The notes: generated by a model not told the origin, from the sequence alone. 45,440 nt of DNA from Haplomitrium mnioides (GCA_049999725.1 JBNGIS010017915.1:1-45440), one strand, 5' to 3'; positions 1 through 9,940 are shown, counted from the stretch's first letter. A program made the numbers and translations.

Positions 1-479
1 CTCTACACAAAGAACACACAGAGGGTATCGGTCTCAAAAAACTATCTGAAATATACAAGAAGCATACTTAATCTCATCATCATATCTGAAACTCTGACCT
101 GTTGTCAAATATTCCAGATTTATGAGTTGTACTTCTTGATGCATATATCTTGATGTTGACCACAGGGTGTTACAGGGCAGATATTCAAAAACAGATTTGT
201 CAACTCATGGAGCATATCAGATTCAGGACCAGAAGCAACACGACAGATAGAGGAGAACCGCCTACACGACATCATCATTGTTTGATCATTGGACAGTTTT
301 TGAACATCATACAGATTTTTCATACATTTATTGTATTTCAATACTCTATATGTGGTAGCACTCTTTCCCTCAGAAGAAAGCATGAGGGTTTTAATGAGAC
401 TACACATATTAGAAGTATATAGGACATCACTAGTTTATAAGTGTGGCTGATTAGAGGAGAAGAATCAGCCAAGGGGGAG
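1..479 (+). mobile_element. 3' internal end of a Copia-type LTR retrotransposon
   Basis: This is the stretch directly upstream of a Copia-style polypurine tract (AAGGGGGAG, 471-479) and LTR, so by position it is the 3' end of the internal region. No reverse transcriptase, RNase H or integrase motif is recognisable. Only short open frames occur, on both strands, and none matches a family I know. It is probably the untranslated tail between pol and the LTR. The call rests on the polypurine tract and LTR, not on coding content. The 5' part of the element lies outside the window. Confidence 0.5.
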
Positions 480-647
480 TGTTATAGAACATAGTATACC
501 CCTATATATAGAATGGAATGGATGTGTAGATAAGAGGGACATTCGATCCCTCACCACTATTCTATTGATCAATACATGAAGGGACGATTGTGCGGTGCAA
601 CGGTTCTCTCAACCTCTCTCTCTCTGTGTGATATGCATACTACAACA
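480..647 (+). repeat. Copia-type 3' LTR (168 bp)
   Basis: The segment starts TGTTATAGAACA directly after a polypurine tract and ends TACTACAACA, giving the TGTT...AACA inverted ends expected of a plant Copia LTR. It contains a TATA-like run (TATATATA, 503-510) about 25 bp in, and a CT-rich stretch near its end. The matching 5' LTR is not in the window, so the two could not be compared. The boundaries come from the TG/CA ends and the polypurine tract. Confidence 0.6.
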
Positions 648-1140
648 ATAGTAAGATAAGAAAACTAGAGAGAATATTGAAAAAACATGGTAAAGTTATG
701 TAGTCATATTTTGATGTTTTCTTATGATTTTCAGAAAAACCTTCAAGATGCAAAATTCTAAAACATTTACAAAGAAAAAATCCAATAAAAAACAATGCTA
801 CAGCAAACACTGACATATAAATCTCTAATCTAGTAAGAGTTTCTTTGAACTTCTATTTACTTGCACGACAGATAAAATAAAAAGAAGAGCTATGCTTGTA
901 TATCATAAAAAGGTGATGCATTTTTCAAAATCAATCTGGCATTCCCATGCAAGCAAGCAATGAATCAATAGTAACTCCAAAAATTTAATATCCAAAATGA
1001 AATCACAAAAATGACTCACATGTAGAATGATATCATTATTGAAGATTGTAATAAATGTAATGAGTAGCTAACAAAAAATAAATAAAAACTCATGATTGAA
1101 GAAAACTTCGGCAAAAATCTAAATTAGTCAAAAGAGAACT
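648..1140. other. Intergenic, no recognisable feature
   Basis: AT-rich DNA of about 490 bp between the Copia LTR and the tail of transposon copy C. I see no long reading frame, tandem array or terminal repeat. The left terminal repeat of copy C was expected here but is not visible, so this may be degenerate transposon end or older flanking DNA. Confidence 0.4.
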
Positions 1141-1259
1141 TCCATGCCAACATAGACTTTGTTGCTTACTTTTGCAAAAACCAATAGATTTTATTCAAAA
1201 TCATTTTTCGAATGAAAAATATATTGTCAAGAAAACCTTTATTATTTACAAAATGTACA

Positions 1260-1898
1260 TCACTCTACAGCTTCAGCCCTGTCCTTTTCAAGAGGAAAGG
1301 TCTCATCCAAATCAACAGATTGAGAAGCTTGGGTATGTGCAACTACAAAAAAATCTTCTTGGGACTTTCTAGTCCCAAAAATTGCAATAAAATCACTAGA
1401 CATACTAGCAGTACAATGATGACTATACTTCTTATGGTACAAGTAGAAAATCTGCAATTCAATGACATTAGATGGCAAAGAACCCATCGTCAAAACTCTT
1501 TGAGGATTGTAAACACACTGACTTCTATCATGTTTGACAACAATGCAATTACGCATCAACTTGAAAGCACAAACAAGGCATGTGCCCGACTAAGAGCAAA
1601 GATCTAGTACCCAATCTTGCTCTGAAAACAAAAGGTAAATAAACAATTTGTACAAAGCCTGAGGCTTTTGATACACATTCACAAAAGTATCATCTCTTGG
1701 ATGTTTTAGTTTAGTGGAAATAGTTGGACAACTAAAAACACTCCATATTATTTGTCGATGATGGCCGCTTGCATCTTTAGATTATAGATTAAAGAGCTTC
1801 ATGCTCCATTTGCCTTCTTTCATCCAGTAACCCACTATCGAGTACTCGTGGGTGTGAGCAATTCTGGGACCTCCGAATGATGAATGTTGGTTTTGTCT
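1260..1898 (-). pseudogene. Copy C gene 1, exon 4: methyltransferase C-terminal part
   Basis: This is the last exon of the copy C ParB-methyltransferase gene, separated from exons 1-3 by the copy A insertion. Read on the minus strand it starts at KTNIHHSGGPRIAHTHEY. It continues through a damaged middle to the SAM-binding motif I region, QDWVLDLCS-stop-SGTC, then LMRNCIVVKHDRSQCVYNP and a tail ending near QSVDLDETFPLEKDR. The layout KP..LY...(D)WVLDLCSGSGT...R.I..E.DR is that of motifs X and I of N6/N4-type DNA methyltransferases. One glycine codon of motif I is a stop here. The IYNP-Q-RVL position holds CAA, whereas copies A and B have TAG. It aligns with 8403-9018 and 40604-41226. Confidence 0.6.
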
Positions 1899-1901
1899 TT
1901 G

Positions 1902-1907
1902 TAGTAA
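1902..1907. repeat. Target-site duplication of copy A, left (TAGTAA)
   Basis: TAGTAA directly left of the copy A terminal repeat is repeated directly right of it at 9974-9979. Removing the element and one TAGTAA restores a continuous intron resembling intron 3 of copy B. That makes a 6-bp duplication likely, although a different length cannot be fully excluded because the outermost TIR base differs between ends. Confidence 0.65.
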
Positions 1908-1941
1908 GCAACCACTACTTTGAACTAGGAATAGGCTACTC
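1908..1941 (+). repeat. Copy A terminal inverted repeat, gene 2 side
   Basis: GCAACCACTACTTTGAAC followed by AGGAATAGGCTACTCA-like sequence, imperfectly inverted relative to 9941-9973. The shared core is CAACCRCTACTTTGAA, then a second CTACT about 10 bp further in. The same sequence opens copy E at 37705 and closes copy C at 18933. Confidence 0.7.
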
Positions 1942-1945
1942 AAAA

Positions 1946-2810
1946 CAAGAACTGTTTTTTTTTCGGGTAAAATTGTGATTTTTGAACTCAAAAACAAAAA
2001 AATTAGAAAACGAGGTTATTTTTTTAAAACAAAAAAAACATGAGTTTTTTAAGCTTGTTTTTTGCAGTTTCAACAAGCATGATAGAGAGATAGTCAATTT
2101 TGTTATGCAAAATCAATCAATATTATTAGTTTTTATTAAAATATTAGAAAACTCAAATTTGATGAAAAGTATAAAAATTATGGTAAGTTTTCACCAAAAA
2201 ATTGCATTTATCATTGATTACAATTCTAAGCCCAAAAGTTGAAATACACGTTACAAGAAACTATTTTGAAATATGTTTGATTGCACAAACTCTAGGCGCG
2301 CGTAGACATGGTGCTCTTTCAAACTTTTTTCTTGGAAAAAAATTACGAAACATAAAGAAAAAACCTAAGAGAATTAGAAGTCAAGGGAATGAGTTTGTAT
2401 TGATAAACACAAAAACAAAGAAAACAAAACATTACATGAATTTATGAGCTTTATTTTAAATTTCAAGAAAGAAGGAAGCTTTCACTTGTAGTTGAAAATC
2501 CATGCAATCAAAAGTTAACATGGGCTTTCAAAAAAGGTTTCAGCATTTAAAAATATTTTATAATTCAATGAAGCATATACACAAAACATATCACAATTCA
2601 GAATAAAAAAGTTAGCAGCTAAGGAGATTGAATTAAGATTGTAAACAGGAAACATCTCCAAGTTTTATACTTGATTCAACCAAACAAAGGTCTCAAGATC
2701 TACAAAAGAGTCTATGAATTGTGTACAAACTAATTTGTAATTGGTAGTCTCTATATGAAGAAGCTTGAGGGTTGTATACATGAATTAGAACTTGTAGAAG
2801 GCTTGGACTT
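1946..2810 (-). other. Copy A subterminal DNA beyond the 3' end of gene 2
   Basis: AT-rich non-coding DNA between the left TIR and the 52-bp array. It aligns closely with 37740-38590 of copy E, and in part with 18400-18900 of copy C read in reverse. It is therefore a conserved part of the transposon rather than host DNA. Short open frames across it are not conserved in frame. No polyadenylation signal could be assigned with confidence. Confidence 0.55.
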
Positions 2811-3070
2811 CCACCCCAAAGTCTATGCGTGCATAGGAATCCAAGCTCAACATCTGAACAACCCACCCCAAAGTCTTTGCACGCTTAGAAATCCAACGTC
2901 AATATGTGAACACTCCACCCCAAAGTCTATGCGCGCATAGGAATCCGAACTCACTATCTGAACATTCCACAACAAAGACTGACAAGAACTTAGGTTTTAG
3001 GTTTTGTAGAAGAGTTTTTGTACACTATACGTTTCACTTGCGAATCAAAGTCTATGCGCGCATAGGGTTC
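2811..3070. repeat. 52-bp tandem array near the gene 2 end of copy A
   Basis: Units begin at 2811, 2863, 2915 and 2967 (CCACCCCAAAGTCTATGC, then a GCATAGGAATCC-like half and a CTCAACATCTGAAC-like spacer), a constant 52 bp. A further isolated core lies at about 3047-3066. Each unit has a near-palindromic GTCTATGCGCGCATAG core like the gene 1 intron arrays, but a different spacer and period. Copy E has the counterpart at 38597-38810. Copy C appears to have lost it apart from one core near 18620. Confidence 0.7.
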
Positions 3071-3570
3071 ACACTTCTACAGCCAAGGATACAAATTGTA
3101 AATGTTCTATTTTTCACAACTAACTCTATGCACACAAAAAATTTTGATTTCTAATTCGGAATCTAAAAGTAAAAATTGGTACAAAGCTCTACATCTCAGT
3201 CAAACAACACTAAAGTTTTAAGTTATACATTAAAATCCTAGCAAGAAAAAAAATTACTCAATTTGGATAGATGCTTTAGCGAGACAATAACTTTAAACTC
3301 TTCTAGAAAATAATAAAGTTGGAAACAAAATACTTACATGTTGGAGAAGAAAATATTTTTTACAAAACAAATAAAAATATTAACTAAAGATTTTCAGTTT
3401 CATTTTTAGAGAAAAACATTTAACTTTGAATGATTTACAGTAAAAAGTTCAAGTTAGCAGAAACATTTAACAAGTTGCTTCAAAAGATTCTCAAGTACTT
3501 TATAAAATAATAATCTTAAATTACAATATACTTGAAAATACAAAATATAGAACAAAATTCTTAAATGACT

Positions 3571-4430
3571 TTAGTCACTCATTTTGACTTCTTTGGATTC
3601 AGCTTCAAAAGATTCATCAAGGTTTGCTTGATCTATCTCAGTGTTAATAAGAGTGATTGAATCTCTTTGAAACATTTCAGAATTGAGGGCTTTTTGTCTT
3701 TCGTACTCAAATAGATTTTCTTTAATAGTAGCTAGAGTGGTTTTCCTAAATTGGTTTTTTTTTGTAAGAAAAAAATCAAAAGACAAAATTGTGATTTGCA
3801 TCACGTCAAGTACATCAATATGTAACTGGGATTTGCGTTTCCCTTTTAGTTACTGCTATTTTTTTTGGGAAGTATTGTCCAGAAAATGCATCTTCAGCTA
3901 AACAAGTAAACCATTGAGCTCGTACTCATTTTGAGTTTGAGGGATCTTCCTCATCAAATGACAAAACTTTCAGAACTTTGGCAACCCAAAACAGTCTTCC
4001 ATTTGGATCCAAAGATGCAACAACATAAATAAACATTCTAGCTTTTATCTTATGTAGCAATATTTCCGAATTTATGCCCGTATCGAGTATTGTTCAAAAG
4101 AGTCACTTCTTGCAATCTAGTTGCTCCATCATAAATTGCTTGATGTGTAGAAAGTATTTGCTGTATAAGAGTGTCTTCTTCTGTGTGTTGAAGATCAAGC
4201 TGAGAATCTAGACAAACATTTTGAGAATCATTACAATTGTTTGATTGTTGTGAAGGTGGAAAGGTAAACTCTACTTCGAGTCCTCATCTTTTTATTTCAA
4301 GGATGTACGCCACAATCTCTTGTTATGCAAGTGAAAAGTCATTCCACAATTGAATATCATAATCTATAAAGAACTTGTAGCAATTCTCACTTATGTTGTC
4401 CCTTATTGGTGGTTTCTCTTCTATTTTAAC
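3571..4430 (-). pseudogene. Copy A gene 2 remnant: C-terminal part of DDE-like transposase
   Basis: Only the C-terminal third of gene 2 remains. Minus-strand translation gives a stretch around DSQLDLQHTEEDTLIQQIL, then a module reading FWVAKVLKVLSFDEEDPSN and QWFTCLAEDAFSGQYFPKK, then LSFDFFLTKKNQFRKTTLA and an acidic tail ending KEVKMSD before a stop at 3571. The FW(V/I)AKV...V.WF...Y pattern resembles the small beta-barrel module that often follows the catalytic domain in DUF7869-type proteins (from memory). It aligns with 17340-18192 of copy C. The part carrying IDGMDQ and the THDQIDQ motif is deleted. In-frame stops and shifts make it a pseudogene. Confidence 0.55.
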
Positions 4431-4841
4431 AAATATAATGACCCTCTTACAACACACCTAAAAGATGTGTTTTTTAAGAATTTTTGGCAAAACGACAAAA
4501 TTGGGAACTTTTTGTGAAGAAAATGAAAAAAGAATTAGAAAGATGAAAACAAGAAATGCTTTGTATACTAATTTTTTTTGCACCACGAGAACCTACATGT
4601 CATGAGCCCCGCGAATCATATTTTTTGTGGGAAAAGGCATTTTTTGAAATGTAGCTATAATAAGAACGTCAGTGGAAAGTTTCTTTCCATTGCTGCAAGT
4701 TCAATTTTTGGTTTTTGTTTTCCAGTCATCGTTGTTTTTGCATTTACTTACTTTTCTGCCATTTCCAGCCTTTAGAGATTTGTGAGCTTTTGTTCATTAG
4801 ATTTTTTAACTCCAATTAGACCTATTTTTAGCATCTTGAGA
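4431..4841 (+). promoter_or_regulatory. Promoter region of copy A gene 1 (remnant of shared intergenic region)
   Basis: The block aligns with 13407-13852 (copy C) and 44402-44862 (copy B). Shared landmarks include AACAAATATAATGACCCTCT near the upstream end, the GCACCACGAGAACCTACATG block and CCGCGAATCA. After these comes a TATA-like TATAATAA at 4656-4663, about 180 bp before the ATG. In B and C the TATA box is TATAAAAG or TATAAAAA at the matching position. The upstream boundary is where copy A jumps into the 3' part of gene 2, so the gene 2 promoter and 5' end are gone. Confidence 0.55.
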
Positions 4842-5081
4842 ATGGCATCTCAAGGAAATGTTTCCTTCCTTGCTCAACTGAAGCTATACAGGTATCCGGA
4901 TGTTGTCAAGGCTCTAGAGCCTGAAAAACTAGAGTGAAATTGGCTTGTTTTATACTGCTCCTTGAAAGACCGCGATCAACATCTTTACCTTTTTGTTGGT
5001 GAAGGTGAGAAGTTCAATTTGGGTATAGTAGTCCAAATCACCATGATACGTGAAGGCAAGAAAGCCAACATTGGGCTGCTT

Positions 5082-5145
5082 GTGCAATCCTAGGATTCAA
5101 TTACCCTTTACTGTGCAAATCGCAAACAATTTGCTTTTTTCCAAG
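5082..5145 (+). other. 64-nt micro-intron in exon 1 of copy A gene 1
   Basis: GTGCAATCC...TTTTTTCCAAG removes a stop and a frameshift between ANIGLL and MKVRDTFVKH. Copy B has a 63-nt counterpart at 44099-44161. Without it, both copies would share a frame break at the same place. Confidence 0.5.
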
Positions 5146-5244
5146 ATGAAGGTGAGGGATACTTTTGTCAAGCATCTTCAGGCGGCAAAGGAAGATGGCA
5201 AGGTAAATTCTAAAAATCCTTTGTCACTTGTTTCTTTTTTTACT

Positions 5245-5575
5245 AAGTCCGAACTCCCATGTCCATGCAAGCATGGAGTCATGGGGTCCAGACGCACATG
5301 GATCTAGGAGTTTATGCGGGCATGGACTTGGGAGTCCTTGCGCTGTAGGACTTGGGAGTCCATGCGCACATGGACTTCTAAGTCCAGGCGTGTAAGGATT
5401 GAGGAGTCTAGATGCACAAGGACTTGGGAGCTCATGCGTGCATGGACTCCTAGAAGTCCTTGCTTGCGTAGACCCGGGAGTCAAGTCTCACTTGGACTCA
5501 GGGAGTACATGCGCGCATGGACTCCCTTGTGCATGCACGTATGGCTATTGGAGTCCCTACATACAGTGAATGCAT
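5245..5575. repeat. 24-bp palindromic tandem array in intron 1 of copy A gene 1
   Basis: About a dozen 24-bp units of the form GGGAGTCCATGCGCGCATGGACTT fill intron 1 (5203-5637). Each has a dyad centred on GCGC, with variants such as TCCATGCGCACATGGA. Because 24 is a multiple of three, artificial open frames run through it on both strands. Copies B (one unit left) and C (12640-12975) have the same family at the same intron. Confidence 0.8.
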
Positions 5576-7204
5576 TGTCTTATCTCTAACCTTAAACACT
5601 TGTACTTGTGCTTAATTGTTTTTTGTTATGTTTTTAGTGTACTCAGTTTCTGGTGGATTTTGTCGATGGCTACAAAGATGCGAAGCGCGTGGAGTGCGAT
5701 TTCATCAAGTTGGCCATCCATATCAAGATTCTGAAGCCCAAGTAGGGCATTAATATTCAACAACTAGTGTCGCATCCGAGCGTGGCAACATTTTTCAGTT
5801 CACGGGGCAGACCCTTCTACCCAAAAAAAAAGGAAGGAGGTGGAGCTAGTTGAGGCTCCCAAAAAGAAGAAGCATGCAGTCCAAAAGAAAAACTCTGTTC
5901 TAGTACCGGTCATTGAGGAGGAGCTAGCCCCCTCCAAATCTATAGCAAGGTTGTCTTCTGCTGCCCCTTCATCTTCATCACCAAGCAACATGGGGCAAGA
6001 ATCAGATCTGGAGTCAATTCGGGCTCCAACATCAAGAGAAAAATGGCAATCCCATAAGGGGTTGCAAACTTTTTAGGAAAGGGAGTAGGTGGACCCTCTA
6101 ACAATGTCTAAAGAAGACAGAAAAAAAGAGAATCTGCAATCCAGCAATGCAGATTTTTTGAAGAAACAATCACCATTAGGCTGGAGAATTTGAATCTGCC
6201 AAAACCTAGAATGGACAATTGAGGACCTTTCTAGATTAAAAGGTTGAATGAAGATTTTGTTGAGCTTCTGGCGTAGAAAATGCTCACAAAAAAATATGCG
6301 TATAGTTGTTTCATTGTTGTTGTTGACCCAAAGTGTGGGTTAAAAAACAAGTCTGAGTTTGATATTAGGAACCCTAACAAGTATTGCTACAAGATTGCAA
6401 GAGGCAATCAAAGTGCTATAGCAAGGCAACTATTGATCACAAAATACAAAGCAAGGAATTCGACATTATCACTTTGCAACTGTTATGTGTATGTGGGTCT
6501 TACACCAACAGAGGCCCGTATTTTTGCAACTGATAACAACTACGACCAAAGGTACAGGCTGGAAATGACCTCTATTCAAAAGGTCAAATATTAGCATCAA
6601 AGATTTGTGAAAAGTGGGATGGTGTCCTCCTAGAAACTGAAAAGAGAATTGGTGCAAGAAACCTTGGAGATCAAGCCCAAGTCAACACTTTAGAAGACAA
6701 TCACTTCTCAAAATGACTGCTTCCTGCTAGCATTCAGAAGTGGTGAGCTTTGGGATCTACAATAGAGCATATTTTTGATGTGGGAGAAGAATACCGTTAA
6801 TGGCCAGAAGCCGAAGGCGAAGGGATCTCTTAGAATGGTGGACATGAAGTGGACACCTTGGAGGTTCCTTCAGGGCCTTCTTGACAAAGTTAAAATTTCA
6901 GTTTTGAAGCAAGTGGAAGCTGGAGAGCTTTCAATGGATGAAATGTCTTGAGATGTAGAGAGACATAAAAGTTTGGTAGTTATAGTAAAATGTTTTTGCT
7001 CAGAAGTTTACTACATTAGCTGAGAGGAAGCAAGAGAGAAGTACCCTCTCCACACTAAGGAGTCCAAGATGACTGCTTTCTATTCAAGCTTTGAGAAGCT
7101 TTTGGTAAGTTCTTCTTTTCACAGTACATTCATTTTTTTGGAGTTGTAGTGAACTTACTTTAAGTTGTTTTCTGGTTTTGATAAAATAGGTTTTGAGTCT
7201 TTTC

Positions 7205-7690
7205 GTGCAAGGTCTGTGAAGTCCATGTGTGCATGGACTTCTTAGTCTCTTCGTGACTTTACTTCATAGTCCAAGTGCACTTGGACTTCACATTCCATGC
7301 TCACATGGACTTTACAGTCCATGCACAATCAGACTTTATAGTCCATGCACGCATGGACTGCGCAGTGCTTCCTCTCTTGGACGTAAGAGTCCAATTGCAT
7401 ATGCTTAGGAGGTCTATGCGTGCATGGAGTCAAAATTCCAAGCAACTGTACTAAGAAGTCCATGCAAGCATAGACAACAAAGTCTATACGCGCATGGATT
7501 GCAAAGTCCAAGTGGGCTTGGGCTATCAATTCCTAGCGGGCTAGGACAGTGAAGTCCATGCGCGCATGGACGAGCAAGGACTTTGAAGTCCAAACTTTCC
7601 TCGACATCAAAGTCCCAACGCGCCTGAACTTTGAAGTCCTTGCACGCATTGACTTCATTGTCCATGTGAGCATGGAATTCAATGTCCCTC
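7205..7690. repeat. 24-bp palindromic tandem array in intron 2 of copy A gene 1
   Basis: About twenty units of 24 bp, same family as intron 1 but with the spacer ACTTCAAA/ACTTTACA. A perfect 18-bp palindrome GTCCATGCGCGCATGGAC lies at 7554-7571. Other units have compensating changes that keep the dyad (for example CCAAGTGCACTTGG). Intron 2 of copy B (41958-42362) and copy C (10722-10985) hold the same array. Confidence 0.8.
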
Positions 7691-9179
7691 TCTAGTATTT
7701 AATTTTTTTTATCTCCTCATATTTTTTTCTTTTTTTGTTGTGTGTAGGGGGACAAAACATTCAAATGTCAGTTGGCAAAAAAATTTGAGAGCAACTGCCA
7801 AAGGCTTAAAAAGATCAAGGGTCGAAGAAGCCCCAAAAGATCAGGACCACGCTCCCACAGTCATTTCCTATCCTCCAACTTTTCTTCTTCATTGCAAAAA
7901 ATCTAGAGAGTGGGAATTAAGGTAGCAAAGCGGTGCTGCATCTTTTCAAACTGATGGAGTTGTGAGAGATGAGGATGAGGACTTATTTTCCTATGTTGAT
8001 TGTCTCAACGTGGCATTTTACCAAGTCCACGAGGAGGCTAACGCTCGACAATTGAAGGGCTTGGTGAAACTTAGGTATTTCACTTTGGCGATTGCGGATA
8101 TTCCTTATGGTTACAACTTCAAGGAATGTAGGCATGCCAATTCTAAACCATTTTCCAAAGATGACATTTTTAACATAGTTTCATCTTTTGCGGCAATCAC
8201 AACGTCAAATTTTTGGTCTTTTGTAATTGTGCATTTGTCCCAACAATTTGGCATCATCAAGTATGCACTTTTGGAAGTTTGTTGTGCAATCAACCATGGC
8301 ATCTAGTAAGTTCTTCTTTGATCTTTTAGTTTTTATTTTCTCATTTTTACTTTTCTTGCACTTTGTTTACAATGTTTGATTTGTTTATTTTTCTTTTTAC
8401 AGGGACAAAAGCAACATTCATCATTATGGTGATCCTAGAATCGCACACGTCTATGAGTATTGGACTGTGGACTACTAGACGAAAGAAGGAAAGAAGAGCA
8501 TGAGGCTTTTTAATTTGCAGCATGCTCCTTCGGCTGGTCTACTTCGGCAAATAATGCGTAGTGTTTTTAGTTGTTCTATGGTTTTGGAAAAACTTAAATA
8601 TCCAATAGATGATGCTTTGGTCAATGTTTATCAAAAGCCGCAGGCTCTTTATAGTTTTTTCATCGACCATTTTTCAACAGAGCATGATTGGATCTTAGAT
8701 CTTTGCTTTGGATCTAGTAGAAGCTTTGTCTGTGCTTTAAAGCTGATGCGAAACTGCATCGCAAGGGAATATGATAGACATCAGTCTATCTACATTCCTT
8801 AGAGAGTTTTGAGGATGGCTTCCTTGTTGTCCGATGTGATAGAGTTAGAGATAGTCTATGCATACCACAAGGAACTTGTTCCTCTTGGTATTAGAGGTGC
8901 TACTAGTGATCCTGTTGCCATATTCAGGAAAGAAAAATCTTCAGAGGACTCTCTAGCGACAGATGCTCAACCATTGGATTTAGATGAGACAATTCCTCCC
9001 AAATATGATAGAGCCTGAGCATCTATTTGAACACATTGTTTTATTAATAATGTATTTTTTTACAAAGTTTTATTTGGTAAAGTTTCAACTTGTTGCACTC
9101 CCAATCTATTTTAAGTCTTTTCATCACGATTCAATTTGGTGCACCTAAGAATGATTTGGAGTCAATTTCTAATACAAGA

Positions 9180-9655
9180 ATTGTTTGGAGTCCTTGTGCA
9201 TATCGCTTAGAGTCTATGCGCACATAAGCTTTAGCAATCTCTAGCCGCCTAGGCTTTAGGGTTCTTTTTTAGAGTCTAGACATACACACATAAGCTTTAT
9301 ACTTCTCGCTCGGAGTCTATGCGCGTATAAGCTTTAAGGTTCTTATTTAGAGTCCCTCTACGCATAAGCTTTAGAGTTCTCGTTCAATGACTATACGCTC
9401 ATAGGCTTTAGGGTTATTGTTTAGAGTCTAGGCGCGCATAGGCTTTAGGGTTCTTGTTCAGAGTCTACACGTGCCTAGCTTTATTGTTCTCATATAGAGT
9501 CTATGCACACATAGGCTTTAGGATTCTCGTTCGGAGTCTATGCGTGCATAGGCTTTAGGGTTCTAGTTTGGAGTCTCTGCTTGCTTAGGATTTAACAACT
9601 ACAACGCTCATAGTCTGGTTTAAAGTCCCTACGCGAGTAGAGATCCACGTTTGCA
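9180..9655. repeat. 36-37-bp subterminal array downstream of copy A gene 1
   Basis: Units of GAGTCTATGCGCGCATAGGC followed by TTTAGGGTTCTTGTTCG repeat about a dozen times with a 36-37 bp period. The dyad core CTATGCGCGCATAG is a relative of the intron core. Most units carry TTTAGGGTT, the plant telo-box/telomere-type heptamer. The array lies between the gene 1 stop (9018) and the right TIR. Copy B has a decayed counterpart at 40060-40430. Confidence 0.75.
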
Positions 9656-9940
9656 TATAATTTAAAAAAAAAAGATATATGTTTTTTTTTTTGGATGAAT
9701 TTAGTGTATTCACGATAAAGTGAGGTTTTAATAAAATATTTCAATAACTAAAATGCCTTTTATTGGGGGTATTTATTATAAATAAAATTTAAAAATATAA
9801 TATCAATGTAAAATACGCAGTTTGTATTTCTAAAAAAACTATTTTCTTTGCAAAAAAAAAGATCACAAATGTAAAATTTATGTTTTTCAATACTAAGTCA
9901 CAAAAAATAATATTTGTGACTACCAAGTGAAATAAGAACT
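9656..9940. other. Copy A subterminal AT-rich DNA, gene 1 side
   Basis: AT-rich DNA between the 37-bp array and the right TIR, aligning in reverse with 39730-40010 of copy B. No coding content is recognised. Confidence 0.5.

Larger units (their letters stand above)
4842..9018 (+). pseudogene. Copy A gene 1: ParB-like / N6-N4 DNA methyltransferase, degenerate
   Basis: Exon model from comparison with copy B: 4842-5081, 5146-5202, 5638-7104, 7748-8305, 8403-9018. Exons 1a, 1b and 3 have the same lengths as in copy B (240, 57 and 558 nt), and the introns begin GT and end AG. Exon 1 starts MASQG and contains YRYPDVVKALEPEKLE. Exon 2 has FVDGYKDAKR, then a Lys-rich linker, then the ParB/Srx-like domain (IARGNQSAIARQ, YVYVGLTPTEARIFATDNN). 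Exon 3 carries motif IV (FTLAIADIPYGYN, DIPYG at 8097-8111). Exon 4 carries motif X/I (VYQKPQALYSFFIDHFS, DWILDLCFGS). The order IV then I is that of class-beta amino-methyltransferases. There are many in-frame stops, mostly TAG for CAG and TGA/TAG for TGG, plus shifts. Motif I has lost GSG (FGSSRS). Not functional. Confidence 0.65.

Noticed and set aside
150-422. Small protein gene near the left end (both strands open)
   Set aside because: No motif; it lies in the tail of a Copia element just before the polypurine tract, and both strands are equally open.
1260-1898. A separate, fourth ParB-methyltransferase copy
   Set aside because: Its intron joins the sequence right of copy A once copy A and one TAGTAA are removed, so it is exon 4 of copy C.
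5840-6076. Independent Lys/Ser-rich small protein
   Set aside because: It is the linker of exon 2 of copy A gene 1, matching the Lys-rich linker of copy B; not a separate gene.
7205-7690. Regular repeat array as a CRISPR
   Set aside because: Units are directly adjacent 24-bp tandem repeats without unique spacers, in an intron of a eukaryotic transposon gene.
4842-9018. Recent bacterial contamination as the source of the ParB-methylase
   Set aside because: The gene has spliceosomal-type introns, a TATA promoter, lies in a TIR element nested in plant retrotransposons, and is present in three diverged copies.
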